Under the pieces are notes generated by a model. The model had not been told where the DNA came from. It saw nothing but the letters and a program-made list of their open reading frames with translations, and ran no database searches. A program made the translations under genes and the position numbers. DNA of 64,000 nt, from NCBI GenBank assembly GCA_021030915.1, contig JAGEMR010000024.1, positions 62,001 to 126,000 on the forward strand. Direction: 5' to 3'. Below, piece by piece: positions 55,001 through 64,000 of this stretch. The DNA comes from Astrothelium macrocarpum (Eukaryota; Ascomycota; Dothideomycetes; Trypetheliales; Trypetheliaceae). Positions within the stretch are counted from its first letter, which is position 1, and every line of letters begins with the position of its first letter.

Positions 55001-55986
55001 AGCGAGCTTTGAGGAAAAATAACCGGTCACAACGTTTCGAGCAACTAGCACCGCCTAAAATTGACGTTAGCAGTGTTAGTCGCTCTTCATCGCCCGGGCT
55101 TTTACGAACAGAAACAAACACGCGAGAACCAGACAGAAGCCGTCTCCAGGAACGTAGGTCTAGTTTTGGATCGTCGACATCGCGATCACGATCACCAGCT
55201 GTAGACGGAGGGCTGCGCGAAACATTACGAAACGCGGGCAGGATAGGGTTCCGACAGCCCCATACCGGCCTTTCAGAGCTGCCTGTTGTTGGACCAGAAG
55301 CAAGCCGCCAGCCTAGCTTTTCCGGATCCGTCACTGGCAAGCGGCACTGGAGCATTTCCGATAAACCGCAGGAACCTCAAGCGGTCGTCAACAGGCGCGA
55401 AATCGCTCGCATGGAGGCTTTGTTCCTTTCTAGCGGCATCAAAGCCAAAGAAATCACGCGCAGAGCTTTGGCCGTGCGACCTGAGCAACCCGCTTTTCTC
55501 GTCGAAGCCGCCAAGATGGCGAATACGCCGCTCTACCCCGTCGCCTGCAAGGAAGAACACGTGCTTGCGGCCCGAATACTATCGACGCATCTGGAAAAGA
55601 CGACGGCAGAAATCGAAAGCAACGTCCAGCAGTTCCGTGAGTCTGGCGTTCGGGATCTCCGTGGGGAGCTGCATGAAGTGCGCATGAGGATTGCTGATGA
55701 GCTCACACCGTTGGTACTGAATAAAGCAGATGAGGCGGATGCGTTTACCGCCGAGCTTACCTCAAGGCATACATTAGATATTAAGCAGCTCAATGACTAC
55801 ATTGAGCTTATGAAGAGGCGGAGATGGAGGCGTTTGCGGTGGGTGCGACGAGCTGGTTTCACGCTGCTCGAGTGGATGTTATTGAGTTTCATGTGGTGGG
55901 TCTGGTTGATCGTAGTTATGATCAAGCTGGTCAAAACGATTATCATGGGCGTTGTGAACACTATCAGGTGGATTCTCTGGCTTTGA
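52048..55986 (+). CDS. large tail-anchored protein of unknown function
   Basis: Single exon, 1312 aa. Most of the protein is low-complexity and Ser/Arg/Pro-rich (for example STSSPPSIASSSTVSS and RSTSSNLSTSEHEDENG), so probably disordered, with a short ordered spot around VWDNVDTAKYWID (near 440). The last 230 residues look folded: REIARMEALFLSSGIKAKEITRRA, VACKEEHVLAARILSTHLEKT, then a coiled coil ending LNDYIELMKRRRWRRLRW. The extreme C terminus has two hydrophobic helices (GFTLLEWMLLSFMWWVWLIVVM and IIMGVVNTIRWILWL) with basic flank, so a C-terminal membrane anchor with the bulk in the cytosol is likely. I recall similar uncharacterised proteins in other Pezizomycotina but know no function. 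The gene stays open for nearly 4 kb, which makes it clearly coding. Confidence 0.8.
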   Translation: MSGRAKNPAPRSSTSSPPSIASSSTVSSRLIRKSQEVGGPVGVAGRRQSPGKLAGLNATAQNDDGYLQAKGYLDNGFTTTDSVRRNHARKSGGFLLEPAFNTKQFFPTETYRSGQDDKGKGRADGSISISEKSVAASSSQKSSHGAYTSSSETPYSAIVRHQRNDAGAKQVLDDMSGVILAENIQNTNTRDGDADGNGDLQGMRKVRGSADRARNGGHAMASRQSGMDPTDIVNMALNLSESRRRHLTAGRLASMPISNGRRIASAGLQQPSLTLQGSYRANESGNLLQQHLQKQIYSSRGVSPASARPHSYVSNSSNASAPLDRGSESPSAFDQSIGYGFNFSAGTIARAEKARKAVELSIEFRRLLQFLPPLQPDSSAPVTTASHPGSPNVEISRAPTRTDQERPLGRAYNPLQLIRNRKVRARERRQFDLDVDVWDNVDTAKYWIDTVEERSERPDYRLQDTVLLPNPDLDEQTKAAGDQQTGPSAKAKRSRLDWTISPCEAFADAHWLEQGDNKASIENRHGHKLFPGYKPPAVQNPAVDTEFNHNMRQKHKDHEEPGSAASSIASQEIPEDRRGRTHRKRNFLHLPITEAHGKFKRRSWHRSPSRSSTSSNLSTSEHEDENGRVKPTIKVSTEDEETGPLARHMHTLMQSENIGVPGASPISPDHWDNQHARHPISNRFDNHLDSSTTGDSASSRDHRHWPTSRILEFAKKPRRDLREESENQARSSLDTLDSTTPDSPNPSNLIPSIGVDLSPPPTSGRGSPSKHKLPKFHFFRSGDDKAKHNIESNDFAFPSNGTNGPRLSADESRIPNRSSLEVPRLTRLRHVRSRTADEGSSFRGSKDSIAEKDWNENKEPSSAVGRFFKGSLLGDRGPRISDRARKKDPSTESLRAPEGSIGPSDVSTDASGDEDEALHRERKPRPLPAYDEASITDEDGRSGRRGSKPRYYMTNLPSFKHSSAVEKSQGVSTPPQNEDPISTQQRALRKNNRSQRFEQLAPPKIDVSSVSRSSSPGLLRTETNTREPDRSRLQERRSSFGSSTSRSRSPAVDGGLRETLRNAGRIGFRQPHTGLSELPVVGPEASRQPSFSGSVTGKRHWSISDKPQEPQAVVNRREIARMEALFLSSGIKAKEITRRALAVRPEQPAFLVEAAKMANTPLYPVACKEEHVLAARILSTHLEKTTAEIESNVQQFRESGVRDLRGELHEVRMRIADELTPLVLNKADEADAFTAELTSRHTLDIKQLNDYIELMKRRRWRRLRWVRRAGFTLLEWMLLSFMWWVWLIVVMIKLVKTIIMGVVNTIRWILWL

Positions 55987-56368
55987 GCGAACCGTCCTTG
56001 GGTATGAAGCATAGCGTGGCGTTGCTTGATAGGGCTATTTTGGTGTACTGCTGCTTTGTTTGGGTGAGCTGGTTGTGTGTATACCCCTTTAGCAACTAGG
56101 AGGCTTGGTTTTCATCAGTATACTTAATTGGCAACGTTTATCAGTTCGCTAGAAAGTAACAAGCGTCTATAATTAGAGTTCTTAATGAGGTGGTATTATA
56201 CCTAGTGCAAATGATTAGTCATACTACCCGACATCACTCAATTAACATCGAAAGCCACGCGCACCTTCAAACTAGGTATGATCTCATCTAACAACATGAA
56301 ACTACGCCCACATTTTTCGAGCCTTTTGAGTAGAGTCCAAGCTTCTTTGGATATCTATCTCAATCAAG
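55987..56368. other. intergenic spacer
   Basis: A 382-bp spacer between two same-strand genes, holding terminator and promoter signals I cannot define. No gene seen. Confidence 0.45.
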
Positions 56369-58480
56369 ATGTCCTTATTTGGTGGTGAAAGCACTGTATC
56401 TCAAGACGTCTCGTCTTCTACTTCTCCAATTAGTTCAGATGATGAAGATGCAGTACTAATTTCAGCGCAACGACCCGCGACGTTTGATGGAGCTCGCGAG
56501 CAGGATATGACTAGTCTTGATGATTCAGACGGTCCTGCTCGACCTCCGGCTAACGGCTCAGAAAGCTCAGATAGTGAGACCTTATCTTCCCAATCTTCTT
56601 CCTCTACAGATTTTTCTCTTCCAAATCGCCCAAACAGATATGTTGGCAATGAATTGGTCTGGAAGAAGTGGACTCACTCGGAACGCTTGCTGAGCTCCAC
56701 TCTCGAGCACATGCGTGCCAATGACCTCAGCATCCATCTCTACAACACACATGCACTGAAAGTCCAGATGCGCACCGAGCAGCGTATCGCGCAGTCTAAG
56801 CCGTGGTCAGCAAAGCACCGATGGATGAATGTAGGTGGAGAAGACAAACCCCCGCTCCAGTCGGAATGGCACCCCCGAGGCATCTGGACGGCATGGCCGT
56901 TGCCACCAGAAAGGGTGCCAAGGCCAGAAGAAGTGTGGGGTGTCCCAGAAAAGGAAGACGACATAATTTTCACATCAAAGATCAAGGAAGAGAAGGCAAG
57001 CGCGGAGCTAGAGGACGTGTTAATCGGAACAATTATGAGGCAGGCCAGAGAGCGATGGGATGCAAGAGAATGGGCTGACCAAGACACGGGACGACCTAAC
57101 AAGAAACGAAAGCGTGGCCGGTTTGCTGCCGATAGTACTGGCACTACTGATGCGCGGCCGGAGACGTCACGATCGCGATCATTATCGCGAGCTCAGTCAA
57201 GGAATGAGGATCAGCCGATGAAAGATGATGCTGAAATGGGTCATGACACCGAACCGGCACAGACAAGTCATTCACAGGCAAGGGATATGGAGGTGGACGA
57301 TGAAGCAGACTTGGCACAAGATCCTACTCAAAGTCATCAGTCGAAGCCAGTGTTCATGGCAAATGAAGAGCGGGAGCAGATTATTCTGAAGCCAATTGTC
57401 CGTTCCATCCTTGCTGACTTGGATCATTTGCTCGGGACACTGCACTATTCGGCGCCTACTCGGGCTCTGAGTAAAAAACACATCAGGTTGACAGTGGAGT
57501 CAATTCACCGCGCTCAATTGATCCGTGGACAGCATAATAAGGGCCCGGAAGAGCAGGTCTTGCAATCTCAAACCAGCAAGAATCCGGTTAAAGCAAATCA
57601 CTCCCACACTCAGGACGAAAGAAAAGATCGTCCCAGACACGGCAAGGGAGAGGCATCATACCAAGATGATACGACGAGCGACTCTGACACGAGTTTGATC
57701 GACGCTGCTTCATCTGATGCGGAGGATGTTGAAGATCCGACAGTTGCACGCAACTTGATAAAACTTCGCAGGAGACTCAAACAATATCAAGCCTGGCGCG
57801 ATTGGAGCGAAGTCCTCAATGCGGCAGCAACCGCTGGCTGGGACAGGGAAATCACAGACAGAGCGGCTCAACGCTGTTCTACGCTCTTCGGCGAAAGCAT
57901 GTCGTTTGGAGTCTTGGAGGAACAAAACATAGAGGAGCCCGTTGAAGAACCGATCCAATACACGCCAGAAACCATACCTCCCCTTCCCAAACAATATACG
58001 CCAGAAACAATATCACCTATTCCCAGAAGCGATGGTGAGGATTCTACACGACTACGATGGGACGGTGAAAGGTATTGCATTTTCCCCAACTGCGGGAAGT
58101 ATGGCTCGGACAAAGCCTACAAGAGATATATTGACCTATTAGAGCACATGCGCAAACATCACAAGTACGATCCATATCAAGAGAAGAAGGAGGCTCGTGT
58201 GGGTGCTGTACACAATGATGGGTTTCTGCAGCCGGTTCTGAAACCGGCCATCGGCCGTCATGCTTTTAATCCTCGTGTGTTCAAAATCGACAGTTTTGTG
58301 AGCAATGCGCCTCTACAGCCACCGTCCCGTCCACCCGGGAAAGTCACTAATCCCACGGGCTGGAATCGAAGAAGAGGACCAAAAGCGGAATTTTTTAGTC
58401 GGCTTGGCAAGGGGGTAGAGGAGCGATCTGGAAAAGAGGAACGACCTGGAGAAGAGGAGCAACGTAGAGCAGAGGAGTAA
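56369..58480 (+). CDS. RRN9-domain protein (RNA polymerase I upstream factor)
   Basis: Single exon, 703 aa. Residues about 84-130 hold the RRN9 domain: PNRYVGNELVWKKWTHSERLLSSTLE followed by MRANDLSIHLYNTHALK, a signature of the RRN9 subunit of the Pol I upstream activating factor. The N-terminal 80 residues are Ser/Asp-rich. A nuclear signal KKRKRGR lies near 250. A C2H2-like unit (YCIFPNCGKYGSDKAYKRY and HMRKHH) sits near 569-600, a fungal extension whose role I do not know. The C terminus is a Lys/Arg/Glu run. Budding-yeast RRN9 is much shorter, so this is the Pezizomycotina-type long form. Role: assembly at the rDNA promoter in the nucleolus, inferred from the domain only. Confidence 0.8.
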   Translation: MSLFGGESTVSQDVSSSTSPISSDDEDAVLISAQRPATFDGAREQDMTSLDDSDGPARPPANGSESSDSETLSSQSSSSTDFSLPNRPNRYVGNELVWKKWTHSERLLSSTLEHMRANDLSIHLYNTHALKVQMRTEQRIAQSKPWSAKHRWMNVGGEDKPPLQSEWHPRGIWTAWPLPPERVPRPEEVWGVPEKEDDIIFTSKIKEEKASAELEDVLIGTIMRQARERWDAREWADQDTGRPNKKRKRGRFAADSTGTTDARPETSRSRSLSRAQSRNEDQPMKDDAEMGHDTEPAQTSHSQARDMEVDDEADLAQDPTQSHQSKPVFMANEEREQIILKPIVRSILADLDHLLGTLHYSAPTRALSKKHIRLTVESIHRAQLIRGQHNKGPEEQVLQSQTSKNPVKANHSHTQDERKDRPRHGKGEASYQDDTTSDSDTSLIDAASSDAEDVEDPTVARNLIKLRRRLKQYQAWRDWSEVLNAAATAGWDREITDRAAQRCSTLFGESMSFGVLEEQNIEEPVEEPIQYTPETIPPLPKQYTPETISPIPRSDGEDSTRLRWDGERYCIFPNCGKYGSDKAYKRYIDLLEHMRKHHKYDPYQEKKEARVGAVHNDGFLQPVLKPAIGRHAFNPRVFKIDSFVSNAPLQPPSRPPGKVTNPTGWNRRRGPKAEFFSRLGKGVEERSGKEERPGEEEQRRAEE

Positions 58481-58964
58481 TTTGGGTTAGATGGAGCGGA
58501 TGAATGGCATCGCCTACTACATACAGTTAATAGGACGAGAACTATAGAACGGACGATAATGGGAATTCGCAATTTACACAAGTCCGCTTCCATTAATTTG
58601 CTCGTAGCTATCTTGGGGGGGTTCCGTGGGGGTTCCTCAGTGAGTTCTGACCTGTCAATCACATCTTCCCTCACTTTGTGAAGCTCGCCATCGAATGCTT
58701 ACCGAGACCAGGGGCCGCGGATTGGAACACTGTCCACGTGCCTTTGCCTGGTTTTACGCAATTTAAGCTGCCAATCCCCTCCTGATCTTTCCTCACTCTT
58801 ACACCTCCCATTCTTCGTGCAATCTTGTAAGCCCTTCCTAGGTCATACCGTCGCCGTCGACCATTTTCAGGTGGGTCTTATCAAAAGACATATCTTCTTT
58901 CCCCTAACCTTGTGGTTAGCTCCACTCCTCTTGTCCATAGCCATCAAGCTCCGAAGCTGTCGTG
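58481..58964. other. intergenic, promoter of the next gene
   Basis: No gene recognised. C+T-rich leader sequence near 58780-58860. A short antisense frame covers the end of the upstream gene. Confidence 0.45.
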
Positions 58965-59562
58965 ATGACCGAAACTAAGAAGTCCGGCGAGTTGACCGCC
59001 CGAGAGACCGAAATCATGATGTAAGTTGAAATCCAACTGATCATCCAACAAAGATTGTTAGCTGACCTTCTTCCAGTGCTGCCTTCCAAGCTTTTAAAAC
59101 TTGGCCGGAGGTATGCCAAGCTGACGTTCACTTTCCCTTTTGCACGTGTGCTCACAGAAGCTTGCTCGACAGATCGACTATGACAAACTTGCTGGTATAC
59201 TTGGCATGGGTAACCCACGCAGTGCTAGCAATGCCATGGCCAACCTACGCAAGAAGATCTTCGGTGGCGACATGCCCGCCACTCCTAAAAGGGGTGGTCG
59301 CAAGGCCAAGGCTACGGAAGATGGGGCTACTAAGGCTGCCCCAAAACGTAAGACTGCATCAGCTCCCGAAATCGACGACGACGAGCTCTCTTCTCCGCTG
59401 AAGAAGAAGACCAAGACTGCCCGCAATTCTAAGTCTACCTCAAAATCTACGACCAAATCCCCTGAAAAGATCAAGGGAGACCCAGATGAGGATTTTGAAG
59501 GTTCCATCTTGAACCCCTTTGATTACCAAAAGTCCGAAGCAAACGAGGAATTTGATTTGTAG
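58965..59562 (+). CDS. small basic/acidic nuclear protein, tandem paralog 1
   Basis: Model: join(58965..59020,59077..59110,59158..59562), 164 aa. The first exons give MTETKKSGELTARETEIMIAAFQAFKTWPE, and the third continues KLARQIDYDKLAGILGMGNPRSASNAMANLRKKI (split here: KLARQIDYDKLAGILGMG then SASNAMANLRKKI). This helical N-terminal block of about 65 residues is followed by a Lys/Ala/Ser-rich tail with SPLKKKTK and an acidic end (DPDEDFEGS), as in DNA- or chromatin-binding proteins. A paralog with the same IDYxKxAxxxG...SAxxxxxxLRxKI pattern lies 0.8 kb downstream. I know such pairs as uncharacterised fungal proteins, sometimes labelled histone H1-like. Nucleus is likely from the charged composition. 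The 34-nt second exon is small but required for frame. Confidence 0.75.
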
Positions 59563-60356
59563 ATAGCGGATACAGCTACGGTGCAGCGCACATATGACAG
59601 GATGTTGGTGGCATGGATTTCTCGGTCATTACTTAACGGATGATATGGGCTGAAAGCACTATTCCAAATTGTCTTTGCTCTTCTTACATAGGCGCGGCGG
59701 CCTTTTGTTTTTACGACACGGATATGTTGCAAACGGTGCAGCGTGTCTATTTGATTTCCCACCTTTGTACGCTATGCTCGGCTGAAGCAGTTTCACGTTG
59801 CATGCAGATCGAAGTAGCAAATGGGATTCTTTTTACATTACCAAACGTGTAACCCATTGACTCATCGTAGATTGCTCGATGCTTCCCGCTTCTTCCACAT
59901 GTTTCATTGTGACCCTTGGTGTTGGGGGAGCAAGGTTTGCGTGCATATGATCCTGTGAGCAAACTGAGCCTTCAACACTTTACAGGCACCAACAAGACCC
60001 GCTTTCTCACTTTGTTGCCCCGCGGAGCAAAGTGAAGGATTTGCAGACCGGGACTAGCGTAGAACTTGATTCTTGCGAGATATCAAGTGATCTACAAATT
60101 CTATCTTCCCCTACATTGCCTTCATCCTCGGATCCATTACAAGCCTTCTTCTATCGCATTAGCAAACAGACAGATTGACGCTCTACGATACTGCAATCAC
60201 AATCAACTTCGTAAGTCCGTAACATTCTAATGTAATGATAGAAGCCCTGGTCTGACTTATATTTTGTTCGCAGAGCGTTGCACAAAGGATCTATCACATT
60301 TCAATTTTCGTCAAACAACAAATCACCTAAGATCAAACTCTTGACTCCTCATCATC
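59563..60356. other. intergenic between tandem paralogs
   Basis: A 794-bp spacer. One antisense frame (59747-59962) is not protein-like. A long pyrimidine-rich leader precedes the second paralog; an intron in its 5' untranslated region is plausible (GTAAGTCC near 60210 with a GCAG near 60274). Confidence 0.4.
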
Positions 60357-61069
60357 ATGCCTGCTTCTAGTAGCCTGTCCGAGAAGGACATGCAAAATCT
60401 CGCGCTTACCTGGCAGTGCTTCGTCGGCGGCGAACCCTCTGTAAGAACACTCCCACTCACGCATCCTTCCCCTACCAAACCAGCCTTTTCTCCAACTTCA
60501 CAAAACACCTGCACCAAGAACACAGTACCATTCTTCCCTCTCTCACTCCCATCTTCCTCTCAACTACCATCCCAACCCACCAACTCCCCAACACTCAACC
60601 CACACCCACCCACCCATCCACGACTAACCACCCCGTCCAGATCGACTACGCCAAATTCGCCAGGCTCGCCGGCTACACCGAAGGCAGCGCGCGCACCACG
60701 CTCGGCCAGCTCCGCCGCAAGATCAGGAACCTCGCCGAGGCCAACGGCGGCGCCGGCTCCAATCCCGACAAGACGCCGTCGACGCCCGCAACGCCCGCCA
60801 GCGCGGGGGGCAAGAAGCGCGGTCGCAAGGCAGCCAACGACGACGCCGACGGCGCGAGTCCCGAGAAGAAGGCGCGCAAGGGCGGGAAGAAGGCGAAGGC
60901 GGTGGAGGCGGAGGTGGATGATGATGAGGATGTGAAGGCGGGCGTGATGGCGCAGGCGGCGGGGGATGGTGGGGAGGTTGTGGTGGTGAAGGATGATGAG
61001 GAGGATGATGGGGTGGTAGTGGAGGATGTGGGTCAGGATTACTTTGATTTGGAGGGGGAGAGCGTTTAG
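60357..61069 (+). CDS. small charged nuclear protein, tandem paralog 2
   Basis: Model: join(60357..60440,60641..61069), 170 aa with a 200-nt intron, unusually long for this window. MPASSSLSEKDMQNLALTWQC opens the protein, then across the intron IDYAKFARLAGYTEGSARTTLGQLRRKI, the same pattern as the gene upstream. The second half is basic (GGKKRGRKAA, KKARKGGKKAKA) followed by a very acidic end (VVVVKDDEEDDGVVVEDV). The duplicates differ in exon number (three against two), in codon use (this copy is far richer in G+C at third positions) and in tail composition, so the duplication is old. Function unknown; DNA or histone binding is the natural guess from composition. A minus-strand frame here is a G+C-biased shadow. 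Confidence 0.78.
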
Positions 61070-61398
61070 GTGGTGGGGGAGATGTGAATGGGATGGATGT
61101 GGTGCTTTCGCAGATTTTCGTGCGTGCGGCAAGGGAATGATTATTGTGATTGTGATTGAAACTCGGGGATCGTGGAAGTGTGTTTGCTTGGTGGGCTGGT
61201 GGATGCGTAGCAAAGAGCGGATATGAGATTAAGATTTCTTTTCTGAAGTTGACAGACATACGAAAGTGAGCATTGACGAATGGGAAAAGATTTTCATTTT
61301 CAACCATGTTGATATGCTTCGGGAGGTGATCATGCCATCGTATTTTCATTTATTTTATTTAATCATTATCGTCGGTTGCCATTCTTCCCGTTCTATCA
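61070..61398. other. intergenic, convergent gene ends
   Basis: Separates paralog 2 from the convergent NudC gene. Nothing recognised. Confidence 0.45.
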
Positions 61399-62169
61399 TC
61401 ATCCAATTTTGGCGCTCGAAAAGTCCATCTCGGGATGTTGCGCCTGGAATTTCCTAGACCAAAGTCAGCACAAAGATTCAATCACCAGCAACTCGTTCAT
61501 CGCTTGACAAGACAGCAACGAATTATAGCCATACTTGAGCATTTCAAATTTCTGTGCCTCGTCACTTGTTGGCTTTCCCATCTCCTTCTGCCGCTGATCG
61601 TACATCATCTTCTCGACCATTGTCCGCGTATCACCATCCAATTCGCTCAGCTTGCTGTCTTCAGGTGTAATCTTTGACGTGTCAATGGTGGGAGCCGAAG
61701 TCACTACATGAGCCCACCATTCCATCTTATTGACTTTATCGAGATGGATGCTAACTTCTTTGCTACCGCCTGCCACCGATTCGAGCGTCCATGTGGATTC
61801 TTCGGTATGGATAGGATGAGGAAACTCGCCCTTTTGTAAACCATTAGCTTGGATGCTGCTCAGAATGAGAAAATGAGTTGGACAAAATTTGGGAATCTTT
61901 TTTCTTTTAAAATGGCATAGTCTTAAGAAATTTTTTTCCCTTACATCAACGATTGGTTCCTGTCCCTTCACACCAACTTTGAGAGTTTTCTTAGTGAACT
62001 TAACGTCCAAGTCCTTCCCCTTTAAATTTCCTGCCACTGGGACAGTGACATCGACATCTTTAATCGTCTGGGTCCATTTGTATGGCAAGGCTGCTTGTTC
62101 CGCAGCCTCCTTGGCCTTTTGTTCCTTGTCCTTCTTTTCCCGCTCTTCTGGAGTTGGAGAATCAGGCAT
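61399..62169 (-). CDS. nudC: NudC nuclear movement protein (CS domain)
   Basis: Model: complement(join(61399..61453,61535..61830,61945..62169)), 191 aa, the usual length of fungal NudC. After a charged coiled-coil start (EEREKKDKEQKAKEAAEQ) the CS/p23-like domain reads YKWTQTIKDVDVTVPVAG, KDLDVKFTKKTLKVGVKGQEPIVD, and, over the intron, GEFPHPIHTEESTWTLE with VSIHLDKVNKMEWWAHV. The family-specific tail follows: DGDTRTMVEKMMYDQRQKEMGKPTSDE and, in the small last exon, HPEMDFSSAKIG. NudC is a chaperone-like partner of Lis1/dynein in nuclear migration. Both introns are phase-consistent with branch sites; the last exon is only 55 nt and is lost if frame alone is used. Confidence 0.93.
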
Positions 62170-64000
62170 CTCGAACAGAAGGGCCTAATGTAAGAATCTT
62201 CTAAGCTCGTAAACTACTTCGGGTTGCTTGGGTGCGTTAGGATGCGGTAGGAACTTCGCGGATGCAGGGGTAGATCTTAGAGAGTTTGCTAGTGTCATTG
62301 TAGCTTGAGGCTCTGCCAGCTACCCTGCTAAGAACTCTAATTGCTCTTCAGCCCTATTCGACCCATTCATTCGTGAAGTCCGACCGGCTGTTTGTCTGCT
62401 GTCCTGAAATTGACACCAGACCTTTCATCCCATTGTGACCCACAAAAGAATCCGAACAACACATAAGGGAGATTCGAAAGCTTATTCAAAATCTCCACCT
62501 TACACAGTGCGGGACATCAAGAGCATAAGGAAAGGCTTCAATTAAGAAGTTGCCATAAAACATCTCGCTTGCTGATTGCTATTTCTTGGTTCACCAATAA
62601 AGTGCTTGTAGGCTTTACCGTGCCAACTTGGAAAGGCCCTTTGAGGAGTTCTGTCTCGTCGGAGCGCATGCTAGACCACTGTTTTGATGAAATCTCTTCA
62701 TAGGTTGCGCGTACTAATGCTGGTACCGTAACATACTATCACAAGCAAAAGTGCTCTAATCTTGGGCGGATAATCACTGCAAGATGGACCAAAGGGAGCC
62801 CCAGAGCCCACACTTTTTGTTTGGGCTAGGAGACGATGAAAATCAGATCGTCGCTCAGTCGGTCTCCTAAAAACCACTTTTGAGGTCCTCGTCTCCTATA
62901 CATGCAGTCTTCAAGCCTCTTCGATCCGTATTCGAGACCAGAATTCTTGGCTCTGTAAAGTCCACTTCTTTCACTGCAGTCTCATTTGTTCAATATACAC
63001 GAACGCAATCAGTCATAGCCTTAAAAGAATGGGATCACAATCGAAGACTTTGTGGAACGAAGCAGTTTGTTTTGAGCTATCTTCCAGCATTGTAAATCGG
63101 GACGCTGTCGAAGCAACCGATGCAGCAGAACCACCATCTAAACCATGGAATATGATGCCACCGACGGGCGATACGAACACTACTGCATCGAGACTAGGCG
63201 TATTTGGCACGAAAATGCCCGAACAGACGTATCCCAAACGCCCTCCAGGTGTACACAAATATTCCATTACTACATCAGGCCAATTGATTGTTGCATTAAG
63301 AATCGGTCAACTTCAAGGACATGCTCCTGAACGTCTGCACGGAGCGTCTGCTAATTAATCTTATCTCCACGGCCTTGACCGATAGTTGAAATCCAGTGCA
63401 CGACTTTGTGAATACTCGAAGAGCTTAAAATGAGCGGGCTGGATCTAGCCAGCGAAGCAATTTAGGTCGGCTTCATCTTCTGCCCGCTTTGTAGTCTGTC
63501 CCCAAGATCTTTACTATATTATAACATACAAAATGTGGCCCCCTAAAGCTCAAATCTGGCCTAGGGGGACATGTCGTAATGGGTGGCGAATGTACCTGTA
63601 ATCCTACCTCGGGGCGTCAGGCCAATACCTGGCGGGCAATCCATTAAATGGCGACGGTGAATCTTCAAGGACGTACCCTGGTTCGACTCATGCTGTTATT
63701 TTTTTCCGTCCTATCTTTTTTTTATACCACTCGATTCTCCGGGATCGTTGACATCGAAGTCCATTGCGCCCTTCTAGGAACTCGCTTCTTTTGGATTTTC
63801 CCGGGTTGTATTAGGAGGGCCATTAGTTCTACAACCTTACTCCGAAGTGCGTGCAATGTGGAGGCGGGATTTGTGGTGAAACCGGGTGTTGATATATGTG
63901 AGGGTTGTGGGTATCACAATGTTCGTGTCCGCCAAAGTCCATAAGCATCTACCTCACAGCTAACCTTCCGCCTGAACGCATCTACTGAGAATTATGTAGC
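62170..64000. other. right edge, no supported gene
   Basis: Contains promoter of NudC at the left. Longer frames (63029-63358 and 63648-63944) are not convincingly protein-like. Near 63543-63575 a short hairpin (CCCCCTA against TAGGGGG) and low-complexity pieces are seen; no domain recognised. Confidence 0.4.

Noticed and set aside
63029..63358. 109-codon plus-strand frame near the right edge
   Set aside because: No recognisable domain and an equally long frame on the opposite strand.
63648..63944. 98-codon frame with a hydrophobic start and several Cys, possibly a small secreted protein
   Set aside because: No intact signal-peptide cleavage pattern I trust, no homolog recalled and low-complexity neighbours; needs transcript evidence.
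1..64000. CRISPR arrays, rRNA genes, bacterial-type operons
   Set aside because: No regularly spaced repeats or rRNA sequence seen; the gene structure is that of a fungal nuclear genome.

Overview
The window is nuclear DNA of a filamentous ascomycete (Pezizomycotina). The evidence is short GT-AG introns (mostly 45-75 nt) in nearly every gene, a Zn2Cys6 regulator, a HET-domain relic, a P450 beside a class I terpene synthase, a DNA transposon whose A+T bias looks like repeat-induced point mutation (RIP), and fungal versions of JIP5, RRN9, NOP7, PIG-U and NAA40. I cannot place it to class. Multi-exon gene models were built by hand from splice signals, reading frame and remembered family motifs; no alignment was run.

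Left block (1-12.5 kb): a Zn2Cys6 transcription factor converging on a short-chain dehydrogenase, an F-box-like gene, a mitochondrial TMEM70-like protein, a secreted glutaminyl cyclase (M28), an Hsp70/actin-fold protein, a small Cys-motif protein and the ribosome-biogenesis WD protein JIP5.

Middle accessory block (12.9-42 kb): a GH36 raffinose synthase/alpha-galactosidase-like gene, an uncharacterised basic protein, then a small terpenoid locus: a nine-exon class I terpene synthase (18.1-19.6 kb, minus) and an eight-exon cytochrome P450 (21.6-23.5 kb, plus), followed by a rhodopsin-like seven-helix membrane protein. Next come a HET pseudogene with two in-frame stops and a frameshift, an A+T-rich pogo-type transposon with TIRs and TA duplication (30.18-32.35 kb), an intact CHAT-domain cysteine peptidase with a C-terminal ZZ-like finger (32.5-34.9 kb), a 235-bp palindromic MITE, a decayed end of a reducing polyketide synthase (KR + ACP) and a 1229-residue predicted GPI-anchored surface glycoprotein.

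Right block (42.6-62.2 kb), mostly housekeeping: an EthD-like protein, mitochondrial tyrosyl-tRNA synthetase, Pescadillo/NOP7, PIG-U (GPI transamidase), NAA40 (histone N-acetyltransferase), a 1312-aa tail-anchored protein, RRN9 (Pol I upstream activating factor), two tandem paralogous small nuclear proteins and NudC. The last 1.8 kb holds no supported gene.

The most interesting items are the CHAT-peptidase/ZZ protein squeezed between two mobile elements beside a dead HET gene (an incompatibility or cell-death type neighbourhood), the terpene synthase/P450 pair, and the relics around them. No CRISPR array, rRNA or convincing tRNA was seen.
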